The notes below the pieces were generated by a model. It ran no database searches. It was not told the DNA's origin and saw only the letters and a list, made by a program, of their open reading frames with translations. Below are positions 8,979-17,678 of a DNA stretch of 64,000 bases, one piece after another. The position numbers were made by a program, and so were the translations under genes. This DNA is from Mycobacterium sp. 852014-50255_SCH5639931. Lineage in GTDB: Bacteria > Actinomycetota > Actinomycetes > Mycobacteriales > Mycobacteriaceae. Position 1 is the first letter of the stretch. Every line of letters begins with the position of its first letter. The DNA lies in assembly GCF_001665605.1 (NCBI RefSeq), contig NZ_LZSV01000032.1:1-64000 (forward strand), given 5' to 3'.

Positions 8979-10451
8979 TCAGGACTCCCAGGTATGCACC
9001 GGCTCGTTGGCGTGCATGTGCTCGCAGTACCGGCGCAGCATCTCGGCCAGCGCAGCCGGCCTGGTCATTCCGCCATCTTCCAGAGCGCGGACGGTGGATA
9101 CCTGCCAGCTGGCGCCGTTGCGGCCCGACCTCGCGCGGCCCTCGATGACGCCGAGGAAGCGGTCCCGCACCTCGGCGTCCATCCCCCACCTGCGCAGTCC
9201 CTCGTCGGCGATCGGCAGCAGCTTATCCAGCACCAACGCGGTCGCCGCCACGTCACCCACACCCGGCCAATGCAGCCGGGCGTCGATGCCGTGTCGCGCC
9301 GCCGCGAGGAAATTCCCTTGTGCCGCAGCGAAGTCCATGCGAGACCACAGGGGATGGTCGTCCTCGGAGAGGGTGCGCAACACGCCGTAGAAGAAGGCCG
9401 AATTGGCCAGCATGTCCACGACGGTCGGCCCGGCCGGCAGCACCCGGTTCTCCAGCCGCAGGTGCGGGCGCCCGTCGACCACGTCATAGACCGGGCGGTT
9501 CCACCGGTACACCGTGCCGCTGTGCAGCCGCAATTCGGACAGTTGCGGTGCGCGCCCGGCGGCCAGCTCGGCGGCGGGATCCTCGTCGGACACCTCGGGC
9601 AGTAGGGACGGGAAGTAGCGGATGTTCTCTTGATACAAGTCGAGCACCGAGCTGATCCACCCTTCGCCGAACCACACCCGCGGCCGCACGCCCTGGGACT
9701 TGAGCTCCTCGGGCCGGGTGTCGGTGGACTGGGTGAACAGCTCGATGCGGGTCTCGGCCCACAACTGGTGGCCGAAGAAGTACGGCGAGTTGGCGCCCAG
9801 CGCCAGCTGCGGGCCGGCCACCACCTGGGCCGCGTTCCAGTTGGCGGCAAACGTTTCCGGGGCCACCTGCAGGTGCAATTGGATGCTGGTGCAAGCGGAT
9901 TCGGGCGCAATCGACACGGCCTGCCAGCTCAGCGGCTCGGGGCCGGAGATGTTGATCGGGATGTCCTCGCCGCGGGCGGTGAAGATCGAGTCATTGAGCG
10001 CCGCGTACCGCCTCGAGTCGCTCATCCAGCCGGTGGTCAGATGCTCGGGCATCAGCGTGGGCAGGATCCCGATCACCACGATGTGCGCGCCGCCCACGCC
10101 GGCCTTGATCTCGGCGTCGTTCAGACTGGCCCGCACCTCGCCTTCCAGGTCGAGCGCGGTGTGTCCGGGCAGGGCGTGGGGCGGCACGTTGAATTCGATG
10201 TTGTAGGCGCCCAATTCCGGCTGGAACGCCGGATCCCCGATGGCGTCCAGCACGTCGCGATTCGACATCGCGGGCTGGTAGTCGGCGTCGACGAGGTTGC
10301 ACTCGATCTCCATGCCGGTCAGCGGCTTGGCCGAGTCAAAGCGCGACTGTTCCAGCATCGCCTCGAACACGTCCAGGCATACCTGGAGCTTGCGCCCGTA
10401 TTCCCGCCGATGTGCGCTGGTGTACGTGGTGCGCTTGACCTCTTCGCCCAC
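8979..10451 (-). CDS. GCS2-type glutamate-cysteine ligase family protein
   Basis: A 490-residue member of the glutamate-cysteine ligase 2 superfamily (ATP-dependent carboxylate-amine ligases). Visible motifs include GMEIECNLVD, LGAYNIEFNVPP, LQVAPETFAANWNAAQ and ALGANSPYFFGHQLW. It is a second, diverged GCS2 protein 0.7 kb from the egt operon and matches Rv3698 by order. Whether it ligates glutamate and cysteine or other substrates is not known. GTG start at 10451. It is divergent from glpK, with an 84-nt shared promoter region. Confidence 0.82.
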   Translation of the reverse strand: MGEEVKRTTYTSAHRREYGRKLQVCLDVFEAMLEQSRFDSAKPLTGMEIECNLVDADYQPAMSNRDVLDAIGDPAFQPELGAYNIEFNVPPHALPGHTALDLEGEVRASLNDAEIKAGVGGAHIVVIGILPTLMPEHLTTGWMSDSRRYAALNDSIFTARGEDIPINISGPEPLSWQAVSIAPESACTSIQLHLQVAPETFAANWNAAQVVAGPQLALGANSPYFFGHQLWAETRIELFTQSTDTRPEELKSQGVRPRVWFGEGWISSVLDLYQENIRYFPSLLPEVSDEDPAAELAAGRAPQLSELRLHSGTVYRWNRPVYDVVDGRPHLRLENRVLPAGPTVVDMLANSAFFYGVLRTLSEDDHPLWSRMDFAAAQGNFLAAARHGIDARLHWPGVGDVAATALVLDKLLPIADEGLRRWGMDAEVRDRFLGVIEGRARSGRNGASWQVSTVRALEDGGMTRPAALAEMLRRYCEHMHANEPVHTWES

Positions 10452-10535
10452 ACCGCCGATGGAACAGGGTTACCGGCGGTAACGCAAGCTACGCGGCCGC
10501 TTGTCGTGTTCACCCGGACATGATGGACTCCTGAC

Positions 10536-12056
10536 GTGTCCGCTGAGTTCGTCGCCGCCATCGATCAGGGAACCACCAGCACTCGCTGCATGATCTTCGA
10601 TCATGACGGGGCCGAAGTGGCCCGCCATCAACTCGAGCACGAACAAATCCTGCCCCGCGCCGGCTGGGTCGAGCACGACCCGGTCGAAATCTGGGAGCGT
10701 ACTTCGTCGGTGCTGTTGTCGGTGCTGAACCGTGCCAACTTGACCGCCAAACACATTGCCGCGCTTGGTATAACGAACCAACGCGAAACCACGCTGGTGT
10801 GGAATCGGCGCACCGGGCGGCCGTACTACAACGCGATCGTCTGGCAGGACACCCGCACCGACCGGATCGCGTCGGCGCTGGAACGAGACGGCCGCGGCGA
10901 CGTGATTCGCCGCAAGGCCGGCCTGCCGCCGGCGACGTATTTCTCTGGCGGCAAGCTGCAGTGGATCCTGGATAACGTCGACGGGGTGCGCGAGGCCGCC
11001 GAGAGCGGTGACGCCCTGTTCGGCACCCCGGACACCTGGGTGTTGTGGAACCTGACCGGAGGCCCGCGCGGCGGCGTGCACGTCACCGACGTGACCAATG
11101 CCAGCCGGACCATGCTGATGGACCTGGAAACGCTCGACTGGGACGACGAGCTGTTGTCGTTCTTCGCCATCCCGCGTGCGATGCTTCCGGCGATCGCGCC
11201 GTCGTCGTCGCCGCAACCGTACGGCGTCTCCGCGCAGGCCGGGCCGGTCGGCGGCGAGGTGCCGGTCACGGGCGTTCTCGGTGACCAGCACGCGGCGATG
11301 GTGGGCCAGGTGTGCCTGTCGGAGGGCGAGGCGAAGAACACCTACGGCACCGGGAACTTCCTGCTGCTCAACACCGGCGAGACGATCGTGCGGTCGAAAA
11401 ACGGCCTGCTGACCACCGTCTGCTACCAGTTCGGCGACGCGAAACCCGTTTATGCCCTTGAGGGTTCGATCGCGGTCACCGGCGCTGCGGTGCAGTGGCT
11501 GCGCGACCAGTTGGGCATCATCAGCGGCGCGGCGCAAAGCGAGTCGCTGGCGCGCCAGGTCGCCGACAACGGCGGAGTGTATTTCGTCCCGGCGTTTTCC
11601 GGGCTGTTCGCGCCCTATTGGCGATCCGACGCCCGCGGTGCGATCGTCGGGCTGTCGCGGTTCAACACCAACGCGCACCTGGCCCGCGCGACGCTGGAGG
11701 CGATCTGCTATCAGAGCCGCGACGTGGTGGACGCGATGGCGGCGGATTCCGGTGTGCGCCTTGAGGTGTTGAAGGTCGACGGCGGCGTCACCGGCAACGA
11801 CCTGTGCATGCAGATTCAGGCCGATGTGCTCGGCGTCGACGTGGTGCGTCCCGTGGTCGCCGAGACGACCGCACTGGGCGCGGCCTACGCGGCGGGTTTG
11901 GCGGTGGGGTTCTGGGCCGATCCGTCCGACCTGCGGGCCAACTGGCACGAGGACAAGCGCTGGACGCCGGCCTGGACCGACGAGCAGCGCGCCGCCGGCT
12001 ACGCGGGTTGGCGCAAGGCGGTGCAGCGGACCCTGGACTGGGTCGACGTGACCTGA
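10536..12056 (+). CDS. glpK: Glycerol kinase
   Basis: FGGY-family kinase of 506 residues that phosphorylates glycerol to sn-glycerol 3-phosphate with ATP. The N-terminal ATPase lobe begins AAIDQGTTSTR. ITNQRETT and VWQDTRT line the substrate pocket. The C-terminal lobe has GDQHAAMVGQ, NTYGTGNFLLLNTG and VDGGVTGND. GTG at 10536 is used; the family N-terminus begins here. The gene ends at a strong hairpin facing padR. Equivalent to Rv3696c. Confidence 0.95.
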   Translation: MSAEFVAAIDQGTTSTRCMIFDHDGAEVARHQLEHEQILPRAGWVEHDPVEIWERTSSVLLSVLNRANLTAKHIAALGITNQRETTLVWNRRTGRPYYNAIVWQDTRTDRIASALERDGRGDVIRRKAGLPPATYFSGGKLQWILDNVDGVREAAESGDALFGTPDTWVLWNLTGGPRGGVHVTDVTNASRTMLMDLETLDWDDELLSFFAIPRAMLPAIAPSSSPQPYGVSAQAGPVGGEVPVTGVLGDQHAAMVGQVCLSEGEAKNTYGTGNFLLLNTGETIVRSKNGLLTTVCYQFGDAKPVYALEGSIAVTGAAVQWLRDQLGIISGAAQSESLARQVADNGGVYFVPAFSGLFAPYWRSDARGAIVGLSRFNTNAHLARATLEAICYQSRDVVDAMAADSGVRLEVLKVDGGVTGNDLCMQIQADVLGVDVVRPVVAETTALGAAYAAGLAVGFWADPSDLRANWHEDKRWTPAWTDEQRAAGYAGWRKAVQRTLDWVDVT

Positions 12057-12070
12057 TCCAGGGTCCGCTG
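12024..12070. terminator. 14-bp inverted repeat at the glpK/padR convergence
   Basis: Bases 12024-12037 and 12057-12070 form a perfect 14-bp inverted repeat with a 19-nt loop that includes the glpK stop codon. It lies between convergent genes and has no U-tract, as is usual for mycobacterial terminators, so it could stop transcription from either side. Confidence 0.6.
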
Positions 12071-12083
12071 TGTCTGTCGGGGC

Positions 12084-12800
12084 TCAGTCTTCGCCGAGGA
12101 TGCCGTAGACCTCGCGCCGCGCGTTGTTGAGGATTTCGACGATGCGCTGCTGCTGCTCGGCGGTGGCGGTGTGCGCGGACTGCGCGACCGCGCCGAACAG
12201 CTGGCCGATGGCCGCCCGCAGGTTCATGTGACCCGGGTCGGCGCCTTCGGCGATCTCGTCCCACGGCGGCGTCTCGACCTTTTCGGCCGCCGCGCGGCCC
12301 TCGTCGGTCAGCTCGAAGAGCTTCTTGCTGCCCTCGCTTTCGCTAGCGGTGATGAGGCCCTCGTCGGTCAACAGCTGCAGCGTCGGATAGACCGAACCGG
12401 GGCTGGGCTTCCAGAGCCCGTTGCTGCGTTCGGCGATCTGCTGAATCATCTCGTAGCCGTGCATGGGGCGCTCGGCCAGCAGCGCCAAGATGGCCGCGCG
12501 GACGTCGCCGCGCTTGCCGCGGCCCGCGCCGCCACGGCGCCATCCGCCGCGTCGGCCCCCCGGCCCGATGCCGAAACCGGGACCGAAACCGGGACCGAAA
12601 CCGGGGCCGAACCCCGGGCCGAATCCGGGACCGAAGCCCGGGCCGTCGTGGTCGGGGCCGTGCTCGCGGAGATGTTCGAAGAACTCCTGGCGAGCGCGCC
12701 GCCGGGCGCCGTGCAGGGCACGCCGATGCGTGTCGGGACCGAAGCCGAAACCGGGGCTGCCTGCGAACGGGCCGCCCGTGGGGGTGAAGGGGTTGTTCAT
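12084..12800 (-). CDS. PadR family transcriptional regulator with GFGP-repeat N-terminus
   Basis: A 238-residue regulator. Residues 1-95 are low complexity: MNNPFTPTGGPF, a basic stretch, then seven tandem GPGF units and a Gly/Arg-rich linker. From about residue 97 a PadR winged helix follows (RGDVRAAILALLAERPMHGYEMIQQI, then PSPGSVYPTLQLLTDEGLI). The C-terminal helical region would provide dimerisation. AAGGAA lies 5 nt before the ATG. The gene probably represses itself: three TATC boxes spaced 10 bp apart overlap its likely promoter. The inducing ligand is unknown. Confidence 0.88.
   Translation of the reverse strand: MNNPFTPTGGPFAGSPGFGFGPDTHRRALHGARRRARQEFFEHLREHGPDHDGPGFGPGFGPGFGPGFGPGFGPGFGIGPGGRRGGWRRGGAGRGKRGDVRAAILALLAERPMHGYEMIQQIAERSNGLWKPSPGSVYPTLQLLTDEGLITASESEGSKKLFELTDEGRAAAEKVETPPWDEIAEGADPGHMNLRAAIGQLFGAVAQSAHTATAEQQQRIVEILNNARREVYGILGED
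12561..12644 (-). repeat. 12-nt tandem repeat encoding GPGF units in the PadR protein
   Basis: On the minus strand this stretch consists of near-identical 12-nt units that encode six GPGF units and a final GIGP (residues 53-80). In-frame repeats of this kind can change copy number by slippage without breaking the gene. Confidence 0.85.
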
Positions 12801-12846
12801 GTCTGTTCCTTACGTCTGAAGGGGAAGCGCACTGTGCACTTCGAAG

Positions 12847-12879
12847 TATCACGATATATCGGAAACTATCGGAATGCAA
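12847..12879 (-). promoter_or_regulatory. Candidate PadR promoter and operator with three phased TATC boxes
   Basis: On the plus strand TATC occurs at 12847, 12857 and 12867, exactly 10 bp apart, and CGATATATCG (12852-12861) is a perfect palindrome. The last two boxes extend to a direct repeat TATCGGAA. On the minus strand TTGCAT (12879-12874) and TATCGT (12856-12851) with a 17-nt spacer form a plausible padR promoter overlapped by these boxes. The arrangement suggests autoregulation; it is inferred, not demonstrated. Confidence 0.5.
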
Positions 12880-12973
12880 CGGGGTGGCGGCTGTCGTCCT
12901 CTAACGCCGCTGGTAAGACGCATGACCTGCGGTGTTGGGTCTGGCGGGTACGGCCGTTCGGACGGGCCGGCCC

Positions 12974-12999
12974 GTTTGCACTCGCCGGGCGGCGGGTAG
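12974..12999 (+). promoter_or_regulatory. SigF-type promoter
   Basis: GTTT at 12974-12977, a 16-nt spacer, then GGGTAG at 12994-12999 matches the mycobacterial SigF consensus GTTT-N15/16-GGGTA. It ends 10 nt before the ATG of the downstream membrane protein, implying a leaderless or almost leaderless mRNA. Confidence 0.6.
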
Positions 13000-13009
13000 G
13001 AACTCTGGG

Positions 13010-13402
13010 ATGAACGCTGACAACTCCAACCTTTCGGTGGGCAGCGGGACCTCGACCGTGGCCGACCCCGCGCAGGGCGGCAGCGGCGGTGGGCGCAACG
13101 TGTGGCCGTGGGTCAACTGGGGCTTGGCGCTGGCCACGGTGCCCGCCGCCGCCATCGTCATGCTCTTCGCGCTCGGCGCAGTGATGAGTACCGACGGCTG
13201 CAGCGACCGCAGTTGCCCCAACCTTGGCCACGGCGGGATCAATTTCGGGGTCGCGTTCTACGGCGCGCCAGCGGTTGCGGTGGTCGTGATCGTCATCTCC
13301 CTTTTCACCGCGAAGCGCCGCGGCGGCATCGCCGTTCCGCTGTGCGGATGGGCGCTGTTGATCGCCGACGTCGCCCTGATGGCGGCGAGCGTCTCCGGTT
13401 AA
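13010..13402 (+). CDS. Small multi-pass membrane protein, unknown function
   Basis: A 130-residue protein with a polar Ser/Gly-rich N-terminus (MNADNSNLSVGSGTSTVADP) and about three hydrophobic segments (GLALATVPAAAIVMLFALGA, VAFYGAPAVAVVVIVISLF, AVPLCGWALLIADVALMAA). Between the first two, two Cys lie in CSDRSCPN, probably outside the membrane and possibly a disulfide. No family with known function was recognised. A SigF-type promoter immediately upstream suggests stress-phase expression. Its TAA shares bases with the TAA of the convergent RDD gene (TTAA at 13399-13402). Confidence 0.75.
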   Translation: MNADNSNLSVGSGTSTVADPAQGGSGGGRNVWPWVNWGLALATVPAAAIVMLFALGAVMSTDGCSDRSCPNLGHGGINFGVAFYGAPAVAVVVIVISLFTAKRRGGIAVPLCGWALLIADVALMAASVSG

Positions 13403-14277
13403 CCGGGCGGCGCGAAACCGCCCGGCGCGGTATGCGGCGGCCCCTGCTGGGGTGCACCCGGGTTCGGCCACGGGACCGTCTGCTGTGGTGGCGCGGGCGG
13501 CCAGGCCGGCCACGGCGCGGCGCCTGCCGGCGGCATGGCGGGGCGAAGACGCGCCAGTTCGCGGCGGTGCCGCTCGGCGAGCACGGCGGCGAGCACCAGT
13601 TCCGGCGGCGCGCCCGGCGGGGGCGGCGGGGCGATGCGGGACATCACGTCACCGGCGATGCGATAGCCCATCTGCAGTCGTAACTGGCGATCGAGTTGTG
13701 TTGCCCGCGAGAGGAATTGGCGAGCGACCTCGGCCTGACCGGGGGACAGGCCGGAAAGTTGCAGGGAGGAGGCCCACCAGGCCAGCGAAGGCGGCATCAC
13801 GGGCGGGGGGCCGAGGCGGGGGCCGCGTTCGTTCACGACGACGGTGCCGGCGAAGATGTCGCCGACCCGCTTGGCCTTCGGCGACAGGATGCTGCAGATG
13901 ACGGCGGGACTCCCGAACAGCATCCAGATCTCCACCACCGCCGCCAGCGCCCGAAACAGGGCCTGCCGGAAGCGTTCTGGCCCGCCGTCGTCGGACACCA
14001 CGCGCAGACCCATCGCGATCTTGCCCACTGAGCGTCCACGCGTTGCCGTTTCCAGCACCACCGGATAGCCGACGATCACCACCACGGTGAAGATGAGCAG
14101 GATGGCGGTGCTCAGCGCGGTGTCGAACTGGGTCAGTGTGGCGGCCCACAACATCAGCCCGAGGAGATAGCAGACGACGATAACGGCGATATCGATCAGT
14201 GCGCCCACGGCCCGCACCGGCAACTGGGCGATCTGCACGTCGAGCACGACGGCGTCGCCGGTCACCACCTCCGACAT
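13399..14277 (-). CDS. RDD family membrane protein
   Basis: A 292-residue protein with an N-terminal RDD domain: the conserved Arg/Asp pattern starts at LPVRAVGALIDIAVIV. Hydrophobic segments follow (VIVVCYLLGLMLWAATLTQF, ILLIFTVVVIVGYPVVLET, AAVVEIWMLFGSPAVICSIL), and ETATRGRSVGKIAMGLRVV is a family hallmark. The C-terminal third is cytoplasmic and ends in a Pro/Gly/Trp-rich tail. RDD proteins are implicated in transport, but substrate is unknown. It is divergent from the SpoIIM-like gene (36-nt gap), as in M. tuberculosis Rv3695/Rv3694c. Confidence 0.88.
   Translation of the reverse strand: MSEVVTGDAVVLDVQIAQLPVRAVGALIDIAVIVVCYLLGLMLWAATLTQFDTALSTAILLIFTVVVIVGYPVVLETATRGRSVGKIAMGLRVVSDDGGPERFRQALFRALAAVVEIWMLFGSPAVICSILSPKAKRVGDIFAGTVVVNERGPRLGPPPVMPPSLAWWASSLQLSGLSPGQAEVARQFLSRATQLDRQLRLQMGYRIAGDVMSRIAPPPPPGAPPELVLAAVLAERHRRELARLRPAMPPAGAAPWPAWPPAPPQQTVPWPNPGAPQQGPPHTAPGGFAPPG
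13403..13425. terminator. GC-rich hairpin after the small membrane protein gene
   Basis: CCGGGCGG (13403-13410), loop CGCGAAA, CCGCCCGG (13418-13425) is a perfect 8-bp stem directly after the TAA, also inside the 3' coding end of the convergent RDD gene. It is a likely bidirectional terminator or mRNA-end structure; no U-tract is present. Confidence 0.55.
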
Positions 14278-14313
14278 AACACCGAACGGTACAGGGCGAT
14301 TAGGCTGCGCAGG

Positions 14314-15306
14314 GTGGACGTCGACGCATTCGTGCTGCACCATCGCGGTACGTGGGACCGCCTCGACCGGCTGGTCGCGAGGCGTCGCTCGCTGACCGGC
14401 GCCGAGGTCGACGAGCTCGTCGAGCTCTACCAACGGGTTTCCACCCACCTGTCGATGCTGCGCTCGGCCTCGTCGGACTCGCTGTTGATCGGTCGGCTCT
14501 CGAGCCTCGTCGCGCGCGCCCGTTCCGTGGTGACCGGCGCCCACGCGCCGTTGAGCGGTACGTTCGCCCGGTTCTGGACGGTGTCTTTCCCGGTGGTCGC
14601 GTACCGGTCGTGGCGGTGGTGGCTGGGCACCGCGGTGGCGTTCTTCGCCGTGGTGGTCGTGATGGCGTTCTGGGTGGCCGGCAATCCCGAGGTGCAGTCG
14701 GCCGCCGGAACACCAAGCGACATCGAACAATTGGTGAACCACGACGTCGCCTCCTACTACAGCGAACATCCCGCCGCGGCGTTCGCGCTGCAGATCTGGG
14801 TGAACAATTCCTGGGTGGCGGCGCAGTGCATTGCCTTGTCCGTTCTGCTGGGACTGCCGATCCCGGTGGTGCTGTTCCAGAACGCGGCCAACCTGGGACT
14901 GATCTCCGGGCTGATGTTCCAGGCCGGCAAGGGCGGTGTGCTGCTCGGGCTGCTGATTCCGCACGGGCTGCTGGAGCTGACGGCGGTGTTCCTGGCGGGG
15001 GCGGCGGGGATGCGGCTGGGGTGGTCGGTGATCTCGCCCGGCGACCGGCCACGCGGACAAGTACTCGCCGAACAGGGTCGCGCCGTCGTGTCGGTCGCGA
15101 TCGGTCTGGTGGGTGTGCTGCTGGTCTCGGGGTTGATCGAGGCGCTGGTAACACCTTCGCCGCTGCCGACCTTCGTTCGGGTCGGCATCGGGATCGTCGC
15201 CGAGGCGGCGTTCCTGACCTACATCGTGTATTTCGGTCGCCGCGCGGCGAAGGCCGGGGAGACCGGCGACATCGAAGACGCGCCCGACGTGATTCCCACG
15301 AGCTGA
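14314..15306 (+). CDS. SpoIIM (stage II sporulation protein M)-family membrane protein
   Basis: A 330-residue multi-pass protein of the SpoIIM/DUF95 family. A soluble N-terminal helical region (VDAFVLHHRGTWDRLDRL) is followed by several membrane spans. NNSWVAAQCIALSVLLGLP and the signature IPHGLLELTAVFLAGAAGMRLG lie in the core. In Bacillus SpoIIM acts in engulfment; in non-sporulating mycobacteria its role is unknown, but it is always near the DUF58-MoxR genes. GTG start at 14314, with no better upstream choice. Confidence 0.88.
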   Translation: MDVDAFVLHHRGTWDRLDRLVARRRSLTGAEVDELVELYQRVSTHLSMLRSASSDSLLIGRLSSLVARARSVVTGAHAPLSGTFARFWTVSFPVVAYRSWRWWLGTAVAFFAVVVVMAFWVAGNPEVQSAAGTPSDIEQLVNHDVASYYSEHPAAAFALQIWVNNSWVAAQCIALSVLLGLPIPVVLFQNAANLGLISGLMFQAGKGGVLLGLLIPHGLLELTAVFLAGAAGMRLGWSVISPGDRPRGQVLAEQGRAVVSVAIGLVGVLLVSGLIEALVTPSPLPTFVRVGIGIVAEAAFLTYIVYFGRRAAKAGETGDIEDAPDVIPTS

Positions 15307-15315
15307 GCGGTAGTC

Positions 15316-15340
15316 GCCGGGCTCTATCCGATTGCCCGGC
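15316..15340 (+). terminator. Hairpin terminator between spoIIM-like and DUF58 genes
   Basis: GCCGGGC (15316-15322) and GCCCGGC (15334-15340) form a 7-bp stem with an 11-nt loop followed by TCTTCTC. It lies in the 72-nt gap between convergent genes. The motif GTCGCCGGGCT recurs at 15369-15379, and a 12-bp palindrome (CGCTGCGCAGCG) sits between. Confidence 0.6.
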
Positions 15341-15378
15341 TCTTCTCACGCCGCTGCGCAGCGTGCATCGTCGCCGGG

Positions 15379-16700
15379 CTACAGCCGACCGGTGGCCTTC
15401 ATCGCCAGGTAGTGATCGGCCAGGGCGGGGGCCAGTTCGGTGGGCGGGGCATCGACGACCTCCACCCCGCTGCGGCGCAGGCGGGTCGCGATCGCGCGGC
15501 GGTCGTTGCGTGATCGTTCGGCAGCCGCCGCGTCGTAGACGGCGGCCGGGTCAGAACGCCCGGCCGCCAGTTGGTCCACTCGCGGGTCGGCGACCGCGGC
15601 CACCATGAGGTGGTGTTTGGCCGACAACTGGGGCAGCACCGGCAGCAAGCCCTCGTCGAGCGCGGTCGCGTTGAGGTCGGTCAGCAGCACCACCAGCGAC
15701 CGCCGGCGCGCCCGCCGCGCAATGGCGGAAACCATTGCGGTCCAATCCGGTTCGAGCAGCGCGGGTTGCAGGGGCGCCATCGCCTCGACAAGTTGGGCGA
15801 GCAGTTCGGTGCGCGACGCGCCGAAGACGCCGGCCCGGCTGACCCGGTCGTGCGCGAGAAAGTCGACGTGATCGCCGGCCCGCGACGCGAGCGCCGCCAG
15901 CAGCAGCGCGGCATCCATCGACCAGTCCAGCCGGGGCCACCCCGCGGGATCGGCGGCCGTCGGATCGACACCCACCCGGCCCGCCGAGGTGCGCCCGGTG
16001 TCGAGCACGATCACCACCCGCCGGTCGCGTTCGGGGCGCCAGGTGCGGACGACGACGTCGGCGCGACGCGCGGTGGCGCGCCAGTCGATCGACCGCACGT
16101 CGTCACCGACGACATACTCGCGCAGCGAGTCGAATTCGGTTCCCTGGCCGCGGATCAGCGTGGGCAGCAGCCCGTCGATCTCGCGGAGTTTGGCCAGCCG
16201 CGCCGGCAGGTGCTTGCGGGACAGGAACGGCGGCAGCACTCGCAGCAGGCCCGGCACCGCTTGCGACCCTTGCCGTCCCGCCAGCCCCAGCGGCCCGATG
16301 GACCGGGCGGTGACCACTGCGGCGCGCTGCTCGCCCCGGCGGACCGGCCGCAGCTGGGACTGGATGTGCTGATGCTGCCCGGCGGGGATGTTCACGGGAT
16401 GGATGCGCGGTCGCGCGCCGGCGCTGGGCGGCCAGGCGTCGCGAACCTGGCCGCGAAACCGCCGCCGACCGTCGTTGTGGATCAGCAGCCCGACCTCCAC
16501 CTGCTGCGCGAGTCGGGCCGAGCGATCCGGGGAGCGGATGTAACGCAACCTGCTGGTGCTGGCCGCCAACCCGATGTCCACGGCCACCACGACCGCCAGC
16601 GTGACCGCCAGCACGGCGAAAGTTCTTGCCGGCCAAGGTGACACCGCAATGGGCAGGACGCACATCAGCGAGACCAGCCCGGTGCGTCCGGTCAGGACCA

Positions 16701-16701
<1 letters not shown>
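15379..16701 (-). CDS. DUF58 domain-containing protein
   Basis: A 440-residue protein with two N-terminal hydrophobic segments (residues 5-50), a beta-rich region, then the DUF58 signature SLREYVVGDDVRSIDWRATA and a von Willebrand A-like fold (VVIVLDTGRTS, VVLLTDLNATAL). DUF58 proteins work with MoxR ATPases, probably in cofactor insertion or protein-complex assembly at the membrane. GTG at 16701 overlaps the moxR stop by one base (last gene of a five-gene operon). Equivalent to Rv3693. Confidence 0.87.
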
Positions 16702-17674
<973 letters not shown>

Positions 17675-17678
<4 letters not shown>

